NCBI GenBank assembly: GCA_022266195.1
Contig: WHVY01000001.1
Location: 8,804,001 to 8,868,000 of the forward strand
Direction: 5' to 3'
DNA length: 64,000 bases
Source of the DNA: Tetranychus cinnabarinus
Taxonomy: Eukaryota; Arthropoda; Arachnida; Trombidiformes; Tetranychidae
Of the stretch, positions 22,765 to 36,100 are shown one piece after another. The notes under the pieces are model-generated. The model saw only the letters and a list, made by a program, of their open reading frames with translations. It ran no database searches and was not told where the DNA came from. Position 1 is the stretch's first letter. Each line of letters begins with the position of its first letter. The position numbers and the translations under genes are program-made.

Positions 22765-25700
22765 CTTTTACTTTGCTTTGTTTCCAGTTTTTATTTTGCA
22801 TCAACTTTAACTTTTTTTCAAACCAATTCTAGTTTGATTGATTGTCAACTTTTCCAGACTCTAGACAGATTAAATATGAATACCTGGAAAGTGGTTAAAG
22901 CGTTTATTCAGATATTCCAATAAATCGAAAGTAGAAGGATAGAAAAAAAACGAAGAAAAAAATTAGTCCATCAATCAAGCTCAAGTGTCGACATGAATGA
23001 AAACAAAATTTACTCAGTTTTTGATTATTCACAGGGCAAGGTGCAACACTGGTAAAGCTCTGGAAAAGTTCAACTACTGATGCAGTTTTAATGAGACTAT
23101 TAAGTTATCAGAGTACATCAAACCACAGCGATTGAACTGTTGACCATTTAAACTGTGAAAATGTAACAATCGAGTTGACTTTGTCTAATAATTTTTTCAT
23201 GGAATAATCAAGTTGAAAGTAAACGAGTTTTACATTGGAAGGGAGTAACGACTGGGAGTGAAAACTGGAAATGAAACTTACCTTGATTTCATTCCCGATT
23301 CGTGTATAAAAAATTTGATTGAATTGCAGCTTTCGATTTGGATCACATTTTTGATTAATCAGTTTCCATTGATAACCTGGAAAAGTGGGAAAAACAAAAG
23401 CACATTAGTTTTGAATCAACATGTTAATGGAACAATTTATTTCTTTTTTGTTCGCTTTTGTGCCAACATTTGCAACTCAATTTTGCAACTCCATTAAAAG
23501 CATGACAAAGTGAAAGGTTATTCAAACTCAAAGGTTAATGAAAAGTAAATTTTTGATTAATTATGACATTCATGGTTGTGGAATAATAAAGATTTCAAAG
23601 AAACTTTATAAATGCTGTAAACTGGTGAGTTGATGATTTTCAGTTTAATTAATGTTTACAATGTTTAGTCTTGTTAGACAATTACAAAACTGTACATTCT
23701 TGATCAACTTGAGATGGACTTTTGTTGAAATATTTTTACTGTTTTAATAATTTGATAACATTGATAAATTTGATAATTTTCATGTTCAACTGAGAGGAAA
23801 ATTTAAGATTCAGTTGGAACTTTTATTTATTCACTTTGTTGTTTAGTTGTTTGAACAATGTTGATATAAATTCATGTTTACTGACCAAACCGGAAGGTCA
23901 TTGACTAGTCTATACAGCAAGTAATCAGTACTCTGATTGATCACTTTGCTGAAAGCAGATGATGATGATTGTCAACGAAAAAACATGACGCCGAGGAAAG
24001 AGTAAAAAAGTAATTTCCATCAATCTTAGGTCAACTGTGTAAGACGTAAAAGCTAATCAGATTCCAAGTTTGGGTCGCAGTAAAGAAAAGCCAATGACTA
24101 AACTTTGAATAAATGAGCATTTTTCTCTTTGGAAATTGGTCAAACTTTGAAAGGGAAAAATGATAAAAAATGAATAAATTTAAAACAAAACTAATGGCAA
24201 AAATATTCATGATTTATCAATTGAAGAAAATGAGATTTATGTGAACAATATTGAAAGGGTCATGAGATTGACAATAAAAATCATGCAGATTGGCGCAATT
24301 GCTATTTTGTTGTCTTTCCATTCAATTTATTACCAACTCTTGCTTTCTATGTGAAAATTTTTAAAAAATAAACTAATTACAGTTTCTTAAAAGGCCGAAG
24401 CTGAATCTATGAGCTGGTCAATAGGGACTAATCTGAGTGAAGCTTGAACTTCAGAGGGAGCTGGCCAATAGAAAAAGTCGAGCTTACTTTAAAATCGAAG
24501 CGAGTCATTGGTGAAAAAACGAGAATACCTTTTGTTTAGTAATAATACTAGGTAATGATGAATTTATCAGAACAAAAAAGTATTAAAATAAAGTTTGAAT
24601 AAACTTGAAAAAAGCGTTTGAATGGAAACTTTTAGTTAAATTACGTTAATATTTAATTCTCAATTCTTCATCTCAAAACTTAGGTAACTTTGAGTGTAGT
24701 TCAGATCAAGTGACAAGAATGATGTGCAGACATGATGGAAAGGTGATCAAGTTAAATTATTCAGACAATAACAGTAACATGGAGCGGTTGACAGAAACTG
24801 TTGAATAAATGATTATGATCAAAAAGGTGTTAATATTCGTTGTGAGCACAAAATGATCAACTAATAACCTTTGATTCATTATAATTATGAGTAAAAATGA
24901 TGAATTAATAACACGAGAAAAGTTGTTTTCAAAATGAACTTTTCTTTTCCTTCTTTTTCATCCTTATCTTTTTTCCTGGAACTTCATTAACCAGAGAAAA
25001 AAGAAGAGCAAAGTTAATGTAAGTGATGTAAAGATTGTTGAATATGGTGAAGAAGGTAAAGAGAAGCAAAAAAAGGATAAAGAAAAGAGGTTCGCTCCTT
25101 AATGTTGATATAATTGTGCGTAAAAGTGCCATCATTTATAAGAGAATTTACTTGTTTCAAGGAAAACTTGAATCAGCAATAAAATTGTAATGATGGTGAT
25201 GATCCTGATGCTTGATATTTAAGATCATTTTCCTTGTCAATATCGTTAATTGAATGGATAAAGGAAAGAGAAGCAAAAAAAGGTCAACAAGTAATGTTAA
25301 TTGTTTACCCAGAGTTGATTCAGTGTCGAAAGATGAACTGCCAAGTTGAACAACCATTTTAGGGAAACATTGAAATGTTCAAAAATTCACTTGGAATGGA
25401 AACTTTGAAATTGAAACAAAATTGGCACTCGATTGACTTTGGTTCAACAGTGACTAGGAAATGTATTCTTTTGTTTTGTCTCTTCGCCCTATGATCTTGT
25501 GATCATATCAAGTAAACAATTTGCAATTGATTTTGTTTTGTTTATTGTTTGCCTTTGTTTGCTTCAAGCATCCAAATGAACAGCTCAAGGGTTGTATGGT
25601 TGATTGATTGACTCGATATGTTAGAGGGTAACAAATGTGAAATGATAAAGACAATGGAATGACTTGGAAAGAAAGAAAATGCTAAAACATAATTCTTCAT

Positions 25701-26670
25701 TTTCTTGTCCTTACTAGCTATTATACAACGGAATAACAAGTTATCTGTTTCATATCGATTTATGTAATACAATGGATCAAGATGAATGAAAGATCATTAT
25801 CGAGACTAGGAAAAAGTGAAATCACAATTGTTTAATAAAATACAAATTGAATGTTTTTTAGTGACAAAAAGTGACTTTTTGCTCTTTTATTTTTCAATTT
25901 GAATTAGTTTCATCAATTCTCAACTGGCACAAATTGAATTGCATTCAATCATTGCTTTAAAATCTATCAATTGATCAAAGAATAGAAATAACCTGAAAAT
26001 GAAGAATTATTTAACCAATATTGTAACGAAAATTGGATGCAACGTAATAGGAGTAAAAGTGAATGTCGTCCGACCTGATCGATTCCCGTGCCACTGAAAT
26101 ATGGTTAAGAAAATGAAATGCTCTGGTTTTATTTGTTCATGCACAATGCTGGTAGAAATGAATTAACGAGTGTGAAAAGAGATTTAAGAATAAAAAACTT
26201 TTTATTCTTGTTCTTGTTTAACCGAGGTGAAAATTTTATTGCATTCAGTTTATCATGCATTGTTGAAAAAGGGTAAAAATTGAATATCAAGATGGAAACG
26301 TTCAGGATTGAAGGCAGAAATGCGAGACGAAATAATTCACTGATATTAAAAAAGGCTGATGAAATATTAAAGAAGCAATCAAAATTATAAATTCACAATT
26401 TTTCATGAAATGGAGCAACTAAACGAAAAATCTTATTCAACTCTACAGCAAAAATGGAAAGCAAAAAAAAGGAAAGAGAGAGAAAAAATCGCAAGTGAAG
26501 GGAAAAGATTTTGACTGAACAGATGAAAAGAAATGCAACATTCCAAGATATTATTTATTATTCTTAATAATAATTTCCCCGGTGGATTCACCTTTTTTCT
26601 GGTAAATATCAATTTGAAACTATTTGCAATTCTCAGAACTTTTCCTAAAAAATGAAAAAATTATCATCTC
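22765..26670. other. intergenic region upstream of the sidestep-like gene
   Basis: 3.9 kb of AT-rich DNA with no protein-like frame and no repeat matched elsewhere in the window. It presumably contains the promoter of the minus-strand receptor gene. The retrotransposon to its right inserted at AGTG (26671-26674). Confidence 0.6.
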
Positions 26671-26674
26671 AGTG

Positions 26675-27191
26675 GTTAATCTCTGCTTAAAGTATTTCTG
26701 ATACTATCAAGTTGAACCTTAGTTCCTTTTCTCATGTTTAATTAAAGTATTTCTAATAGTTGAAATCTTGTCTCTTTGAGTCTCAGTACTCTTATTCATC
26801 TAAATTTGGTAATTTGTCCAAAGTGCTTTTCGACTCTTAGTTGTGCCTTGCTGTCCTAATTAGCTATTCCAAGCTCATCGGTAAAAGTATTCAAATACTT
26901 AACTCAACTCATCGTGTTAAGCTTAAATAAGCTAGAGTTCAAGTCGTGTGTCTAAGACATTGACCAGATTAGTTTCCGGTTACATTGGTTAAGACTTTGG
27001 TTAACTCTGTTTGAGTTGTGGTCAGTAAAGGATTGTAATCCTAAAGTAAACTTACTACTAACAGTTCGAGTGATCCTAAAAGAACCTGAAATTCAGGATT
27101 TGGAAGGCTGAAGAATCTTCTGATTGTGTTAATTGTTTGAATTGGAATTCAACTTTAATTTAATTCAATAAATGAATAACTTTTCCTTTCA
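26675..27191 (+). repeat. 5' LTR of the 10.7-kb retrotransposon
   Basis: Matches 36908-37424 over its length. It carries AATAAA at 27167-27172 near its 3' end and ends CTTTCA. It does not show the usual TG start; the left end reads (G)TTAATCTC. The ATG of the element's frame (27172) lies inside this LTR. Confidence 0.92.
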
Positions 27192-30100
27192 AATGGCGAC
27201 CTCGGCAGGATTGCCCGAGTGCCCTGATAGTAGTGATTATTGCTTCGCGTTAGATGAAGTCGAAGGTGATGGTATTGGTGAAACGGTAACAATGACTCTG
27301 AAAGTCATGGATATTGAGACAATTAAGGTGTTTTTGAGAAAGTGGGGAATAAAGTTTATCAGTAACGCTGAAATAATCAAGAAAAAGTTCTTTGATGCTG
27401 TTCAAACTATCCTGTTATTAAATGGTGTAGCAAATGCAAGTCAAGAACTGATGGAATCAACAATGGTTGGTGATGTAATTGAAGATATGCCTTCATGGTT
27501 AACCGAGCTTCGAGAAAAGAATATTTCTGAATCAGATATTCGTGAGATAATTGTCAAAGTTGGACCTGATCCTCCAACAATGGTTTTGAATACCGAAGCT
27601 ATGATTGAAAAACTGAAAGTTAGTTCACCAGCTAAACGATTGATGGTTAATATGATTTCGAAGTGGAATCGAGCTGAATTAAACCCTGTTACTGTTAAAC
27701 CTAATTTAAATTTCAATGATCTAATGAGAGATTCAGAAGGTAATGATGGTGATGAAGTTTTTCAACAACCAAGTATTTCTAATACTCAGAGAAGATCTAA
27801 TGATGAACATCGAGTTAGAATTGAGGATCGAAATCCTCCTAATGCTGATTTAAGTCAAAGTTATGCTGATGATTCAAGGCGTGTTGGTAACGATAATCCA
27901 AGATTAAGTATTGGCGCTGTATCGAGTGATCGTGTTAAGCCGAAGCTACCGAAATTACCCAATTTTGTTGAAGGCATGGATGCCTGGGGTTGGCTTCAGA
28001 CTGTTAAACGTCAACTTAGTTTGGAACGGTGTCATGATGATGACAAATTATATGTATTGCAGAAGGCAATGGCATACGAGTTTCTACCAATCGCTAAGAA
28101 GTTAGATGAAGAATCTCACTCAAGTACTAGTTACATCCAAGCTCTGGAACTAGCTTTAAGGAACCCAGCGTGCATTTCTCAGGCAACTTCGGAATTTCAT
28201 AAGTTCAAATGGTCTTTTGATATGCCTCCGATTGAGTTCATAAGGAAATTAGAGCAAATGGTGTTAAAAGTGAAAGGAGAGCCTTCACCTACTGAATTCA
28301 TTCAAGATATCTTAATCAGAGTTCCTGCAGAACTTAAAGATACATTGATTAGAACCAGATCAGTTAGTAACATTGATGATTTAACTGCTGCTATGGTAAA
28401 TGAATATAATATTGAATTACGAAAGCGAGAGGAAAAGACTAAAGAGTCTAAAGCAGTTAAAAGTGTACCCTTCAAGCGAGATGATAAAGTCGAGAAGAAG
28501 GATGAAAGTAGGAATAATTCCTATGCAGGAAAGCAGCCTTTAAGGTGCTACAATTGTGGTCGTAATGGACATACGTCTAATGTTTGCAGACAACCACGTC
28601 GTGTAAAATCTGATTCGGGGAATCAGTCGAAATCCAATGAAAAGTTTACTCCAGCTAATTTGAGGATGGCAAATGCGCCTACATTTGGTCAAGGTGCGAG
28701 TACGAGTGGAAGTACTCCGGTTGCTAAAGAAAGTAATAATTTCATTGATGAAGGCTTAAACAAAAGCAAAATTGTGTACGCTAATGAGCAGTTAGCAAGA
28801 GCGCCTGACGCTAGTGATCTCGTTTTTATGGTAAACGAAAGAACTGATAAGGTGAAATCAGTTGAGAAGGTTGATAAACCTAAAGTTGAGTTGATTACTC
28901 GTATTGATGAATCAATCACAAACTTCCCTAAAGTAAGGTTAAATATTCATTATCCTGATAAGAAGTTCATAAGGATTGGAGATGTATTGTTGGACACTGG
29001 TGCCTGTACGTCATGTATTGACTACACTTTGTCTAGGCAGTTACAAGCATACATTTTGAGTTCAAACGTTGCAGTTCGTGGAATAATTGCAGATACCTTT
29101 CAAGCAGTGGAAGGCGCAGCGTATGCTATTCTTAAACATCCTAAAATGAAAACTTCAAAGATTATCAAGTTCCAAGTTATGAGAAACTTAGAGCCTGTTA
29201 TGGTGCTAGGGAATCGGTTTGCTGATGTATTCTATGTTGGTATGCTAAATCATGGTGGCTGTTATCAAGTGAATGTAAAAGAAAACCCTGAAAGCGAATG
29301 GCATAATAATGAACTAATGTTTAGATTTTGTACTCCAGAAGAATCATTTAAATTGGTTGACAAACCTGAAGTACCATCTGTAAGTTCAGTTCAACAGAAG
29401 CAAAGCTTTTTGGATTCTTTGAATTTATCTTTTCCACCCTGGTCAGAAGCAAATGAGGATTCAAATCCTCCAGAAGTTGCAGTTAAACAAGACGTTCCTA
29501 AAGAAGTTAAACAAGTTCAACAAGATGTTGAAACTAAAAGTTTTATTAAGGAGTTTGTAATGTATCAAGAGTTTGATAACATTATACCGATGTATTTGAA
29601 GATGGAACAACCTGAGATGAGTTTAGCTGAACGTTTAAGTAATCGTATGGATCCGAATTTGAGTTCAGACCAACGATCGGAATTACTTAATGTTCTGATG
29701 AATTACACTGAAGTATTCAGTCAGAATAAGGCAGATTTGGGTTTGGTGCCATGGGAAAAATGGCCAATCAAAATCGATATTGGTGACAATGCTGTACCTT
29801 ATCAACGTCCATATCCATGTACGATTGAGAAAAGAAAAGAGTATCAGAAGATCATTGCTGATTTGTTAAACAATGATATTATTGAACCGAGCGAAGCTGA
29901 AGGTGGTTCGCCGGCATTACTTATTGGAAAACCTGATGGATCTTTTCGATTGTTAAATGATTTAAGGGCAGTTAATCGGTTGACTAAAGTTATTTTTCAC
30001 CCAATGCCTCGAGTTGATGATTGCTTGGAAGCAATCCGTGGAGCTAGTTATTTCAACATGTTTGATTTATATCAAGGGTATTTCCAGATTGAAATTCCTC

Positions 30101-33100
30101 CTAGTGAAAGAGGAAAAACTGTGTTTGTCACTCCTGATGGGAAATATCAATATAAGCGACTTCCAATGGGTCTCGCTTGTGCTCCTTTTGAATTTCAAAG
30201 ATTAATGAATACAGTCTTGCATGGTCTAAATTACACAGAATGCTTAGGCTACTTTGATGATATTCCAGTTATTGGTAAAACTTGGAATGAATTGTTAACT
30301 AATACTGAATTAGTTTTGGAAAGGTTAAGAGATTGGAATCTCAAGATTAAAACTGATAAATGTAAATTTGGAGTAACTGAATTACTCTTACTTGGACATT
30401 TGGTTAATGGAGAAGGAATTCGTCCAGATCCAAGTAAAGTTACTGCACTGAAGAGATTACCTTATCCTAACTCTGTGCGACAATTACAATCGCAACTTGG
30501 ATGTTATAATTATTTCTCGAGATACATCCCGAATTACTCAAAGTTAGCTGCTCCTTTATATCGTTTGGTATCAAAGGAAAGGAAATTTAAAATGTTGAAG
30601 CAAGACCATGAAGCACTTGATAATTTAAAAGCATCGTTAATCGAAACTACACTTCTTGTACATTTCAACCCTGAGTTAAGAAAGAAGTTATCTGTTGATG
30701 CAAGTGACGTTGCAGTTGGTGGTATTTTACTGCAAGAAGATGCTGATCAATCTCTTCCAGAAGGATGTGAATCCTTGAGAGATATTCCTATTGAAAATGT
30801 TAAACACTGGAAACCATTGTATTTTTTCTCTCAGAAATTAGCTAAACATCAAGAATCTTATTCAGTGTCAGAAAAGGAATGCTTAGCTGTTTTGATTGCA
30901 ATCAAGAAGTTTAGACACTATCTTGATGGTGATGAATTCCTAGTTGAAACGGATCATCACGCCCTTTGTCAATTACCGAAATTAAAATTTAAGAATCAAA
31001 GGATGGAGAGATGGACAATCATTTTGTCAAGTTATAAGTTTAAAGTAGTTTACACGAAAGGTGAAACTCATGGTCCAGATTGTTTAAGTCGTTATCAAAA
31101 CGAATGGGAACATAGAAAGTTGTTGGATCCCGAAGCTGATTACATTGAAAATCTGTTTTTGATTGATTTAAAGTCAATTGATAGTGATAAAGTTAGTGAA
31201 CAATTAAATGAATCTGAAATTCATAGTGTTAAAACTTGTGAATCAACTATACAAAGAAGTTTTAACAACGTTTATCATTATCAAACTAATGAAAATTGGA
31301 AAGTTGATCTAGTGAATGAACAAAAAAGTGATGAAAAGATCAACAAAATCATTGAAGAGTTAACAACTAATCCTGAATCAACGTTGCATGAAAAATTTGT
31401 GTTTATTAACAATTTACTTTTCCGAAAACCAACAGTTGGACATGATGTTAATCGTGTTGTGATCAACGAAAAAGTTTTGAAAAAGTTATTTGAAGATGAA
31501 CATAGTTCTCCTCTTGGTGGACACTTCGGTGTTGAGAAAACTTATTTGCAACTATCGAGAAGATTTTGGATGAATTTCTTATACGAAAAAGTTAAGGAAT
31601 TATGTGCTAATTGTGTTATCTGTTATTTAAGTAAATCTAATAATTGCACTTATGCTGAACCAGGCTTAAAGCCTATTCCTCATTCAGTATTGGATAGGTT
31701 GGAGATGGACGCTCAAGGTCCAATCACATACAAACAAGGTGCTAAAAAAGTCATTCTAGTCCTGATTGACACTCTAACAAGATTTGTTTACGCAAAATTG
31801 TTTGCAAATCAAAACTCTGAAAACGTGGTAAAGTTTCTCGATGAGTACTTTAGTTTGTTTGGATTTCCGTCGATAATTCAAACAGATAGAGGTCGAAATT
31901 TCTTGTCTGGAGAAGTGGAAAATCATCTGAAACAAATTGGAATTGTTCATGAAGTTTCAAACAGTTATCACCCGCAATCGCAAGGTACTGTTGAACGCGT
32001 CAATCGAACAATTGCAGAAAGATTGAGATCAAGTATTATGGATAAAGATGATGTTAATTTAAAACAATCATTAGAGGACGCAGTTATGGCAATTAATGCC
32101 TCAGTGCATAAAGTCACTCGTTTTTCTCCTTATTATTTGGTATTTGGTCGACATCAAAAGAAGCCCATCGACATACAATTAGAGTTAGAAGTGAATAATG
32201 GACCCTCAATTGAACTTTGCAGAAAGTTAGCTAGAGAAAGACTTTTAAAACAGCAATTATATTATCAAGAAAGATTGAAATCTTCAACCAAAAGAAATCC
32301 TTTCAAGTCTGGAGACTTGTGTTACGTTAAGAATAGTGCACCATCAATAGGAACCACAAAAAAGTTGGTAAACAAGTTTTTTGGTCCTTATATTGTTATT
32401 GGGGTTAGACATGGTTCTGCTTTACTGCTTAATCCTCAAAACAAAGAAAGATTTACTGCTAATTTGGAGCTTACAAAGCCACACGTAGGTAAAATACCTG
32501 AACAATTAGCAAACTTAAGAAACACAATTATCAATGCTGAAAATGAAACCTCTTCAAATGATGAAAACTTTGCTATTGAAGATAATGCATCAACATCTTT
32601 TATAAATCAATCAATGAATCAACAACAATTAAGTGATGAGGATTGGAATCCTCCTGAAAATCAAGTTAATGATGATAATGTTAATTCCAGTTGTGCAAAT
32701 CTAAGTTTAAATGTTAATTTAAATGATAATTCAGATGTAAATTCAAGCGAATCAGAAGCTGAAACTATTGCTGCCGATGAATGGATTCTTGATTTTGATC
32801 AAGTCAATCAATTTAAAACTAAGAAAAAGAAACGTAAAGTTTACCAAACAGCAAATCGAGAAATCATGAAAAATAATGTTATTTCAGATAACAATAATGA
32901 TCAAAGTAGACCAACAACAAGAGCTAGAAAAATCTACTCAGTTAACTTAATTTCAATTAAGTTCTTAAAAGATAAAGATTTTGAAAGAAGCGCAAAAACG
33001 CCATTAGCTTTTAATCGCGCCACAAACAGTAACTCACCATTACAGTTACAGAGGGCGATTAGAGGAGTAACTCCTTCACTTACATTTTTGCCTCCATTGT

Positions 33101-36100
33101 CTTTGTGTGACAACCTGGTCAACTTACTCTTCATTGATTCAAATCAATTTCAACTCTCTTCTGATTTCAATTTAATTCTTGAATTTTTTGTGTTTAAATC
33201 TGAATTCAAATTCAGTGTTCAGTTTAACCTCTTAACTCTGTGTTCTGAAAACCTGGTTAAATTAAGTGAATTAATTGTTAATTTAATTCAATTTGAAAAT
33301 TCAACTTTGTCTTTCCTAAGACCTGTGAGCTCATCATCAAGCTTTCTTAAGCTAAAATTTCAGTCTTTTAAGACTTTGGATTCACCTTTAATTGACTCTT
33401 TGAGCAATTTAATTAACTTTTGTGATCAATTTGGAATTGAAATTTTGTGTAAAGGTGAAAATTTGTTGAACTTAGTTCCAATCAGAATGTCTGTTCATGG
33501 TGAAAATGATAATTCAAATGACTCTTTCACTTCAATTGTGAGCTCAACAACTTTTGGTTTGGATTTAATGGAAAGATTAGCCGAGATAGATCGTAATCCT
33601 CGAGCTCCTGAACCTGAACTTCCAGTCGTCGATTTGGAAAGTGAACCTCCATTGATTCCGTTGTTTGATCAATTAGCTGAGCCCGAAGTTAAAACTGAAC
33701 CTTCTGAAGATCTGAATCTTCCAACATCGAGTGTTAATGAAACTGATTGTGGTAAAATTCCTGTGAGAAGTGTTCCAGAAGTTGAACTTAAACAAGTTAA
33801 GTTTGCTCCTGATGTTGAAGTTAGATCAAGAACTTCAAGTGTTTCAAGTAAATCGTCAAAATCTGATGATGTTAAGATCACTATTGATCAATCTCAGGTT
33901 AAAGAGAAACCAATTAAGGTAAATTGGCCAACATTTAGTTATCCTGATCGAGTTTGTAAAGAAAAATTCTGGGAAAGGAATCAAAGGGAAAAGTTTAACA
34001 GGATGATGATTCCTAATCCTCTGCCTCATCGAACTGAGTTTGGTTTGAAACGTTTTGAACGCCCTGAACCAGTTAATTTTGATCAATTGGAAGAAGAAGT
34101 GGACCATAGTCCTTATCCTCCACCAGATCGTAATCAAGGTAGAAGAAATTGTGAATTTCCTGCTCCTGTACCTCCACCAGACTCAAGTTATCCGACTCAC
34201 ATGCAATATGAGTTTCTTGAAAAAGCAAAAGAATCTGTAATTCACGATATTGAACAAGCAGAAGCTGATAAATCATGGTTTGGATTGTTTATCAAGGAGA
34301 AGATACAATTCAATGTTTTGGAAACTGATTTATCTAATGTTAAATTTGATAGCCTTCGTAAAGGTTTGCCTGCTTCTCATGTTGTCCATGCTGATTTAAC
34401 TCGATTGAAAGATTTGGTTGTTTGTAACCTTTGTGAACAAATTGCTATCAATCCGAAAATTTGTTCAAATTGTTCAAAAACTTATTGCTTTGGTTGTATC
34501 CGCTGGCTTCAAAGCCTACCTCAAGATTTGGATTTACCGAAGATTGATTCACTGGATTCATTTATGTGTATCTATCAAAGATGCGTTATTGGTGCTGAGA
34601 AAAATGGTTATCCAAAGTATTCCGAGATCGATAATCTCGAAGTTAAGAAGTTTTTCGAGGAAGCCATCTACAAATGTCATAGGAAATTTTGCACCTCTCA
34701 GCTTATTCGTCATAATCTTTTGTATCATCTACAAACTTGTAGACTTGGCCCTGTCGATTTTCAATTTGACAAAACTTTGCAAATTGTTTCATTTGTCTCT
34801 GGTCCGATTCGTGATGAATTGAATAAGAAACCTATGAGAATTACTTCGCTTTTGCCTGCACATTTGAAAAAGCAGCAACCTCATCTCACTCACGAACAAG
34901 ATTGGGCTCAAAGAGCGATGATTTGGGGATTTCTAATCAAGAGTTATAAGGTTGGAGATATTACACCTTTACAAATGAGAGCTCAAGCTAATTTTGGCAA
35001 TAGTTATTGGAATAACTTAGAACGTCAAAGAGATCCCACTGCACCTTTATGCGAAAAAGAAGAGTTTGCTCTTAAACTAGGATTTCCGAGTGTTTCAAAG
35101 GTACCGATACCTGATGTTCCTCGAAGATGGCCAACTACAAGATGTAGTACTGTTCCTCATTATTTATTGAGAGATTCAATCAATTGGAAGAGATGGTTCC
35201 ATTACCAAAATGCTGATAATGATGATGCCTCTTCGATCTCAACTACTTCGTCAATGGTTCTGTATGCTTTAGATATAGAGGATCCGAAATCCCCTTTCAT
35301 ACGAATCAATCCATTCGAAAGATTAGCTCCTGCTGAAGTTGAACAAGCTGAAGATTGTTTGATTGAGCATTTTCCCTGTTGTTTTAATTATGCTGCTAAA
35401 TATAAGGAGCCTAAACAATCAACGAAACCTGATACTATTGCTGCAGTTGAAAGAAGAAAAAGAAGACTAGCAATTGCTTTTGAGAATCGACCCAAAGCAA
35501 ACATTCCGCCTTTGCTTGAAGAACAAGTTCAAGTTTTAAATGAAGTCTCTTCAAATTGCGAGGATAAACATTTGATCTTTTCAATCAATATGTTTTGCTG
35601 TGGTATCAATGAATGGGGAAAAGTTAGACCTCGTCCTTGTTGGGTAGTTATCGTTGATGGTAACTTAGACGTTGTCTATGAAACTTTTGTGAGATACAGA
35701 GAAGCTGATCAGATGGATTCTCAATTTCATGGATTGACCTTAGCTGATCTTAAGAATGCAAGAAACTTAAACACAGTTCGTGACCAAGTTACGAGATTTC
35801 TTGTATGCGCTAAGAAGATAGTTGGTTATGGTATTCACAATCATTTGATTAACTTAGGACTCACTAGGAAGGAAATAGGTGTTCTCAAGCATAAGTTTAG
35901 AGATATCACAAACTTTTATTCACCTTATCTTGAACACCCAATGAATCTTCACGCAATAGCCTTCTTATGGTTCACTGGTTATGTTTTGCCTGAAACTGTA
36001 CATTCACCTGTAGTGGAAGCAATTACAGCAATGAGGCTTTACCTTTTGCAATGGATGGAGATTGAAAAGAGCGCTAACCTTCATGAAGTAATACATAATG

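Noticed and set aside
25157..25357. Minus-strand frame with a His run and hydrophobic stretch
   Set aside because: No start context, no homology and no splice support; looks like chance in AT-rich DNA.
28689..28919. Minus-strand frames within gag considered as antisense accessory genes
   Set aside because: Codon shadow of the plus-strand gag; no independent signal.
34418..34822. 134-codon plus-strand frame overlapping the retrotransposon
   Set aside because: Overlaps the intact 3116-codon polyprotein in another frame; a shadow.
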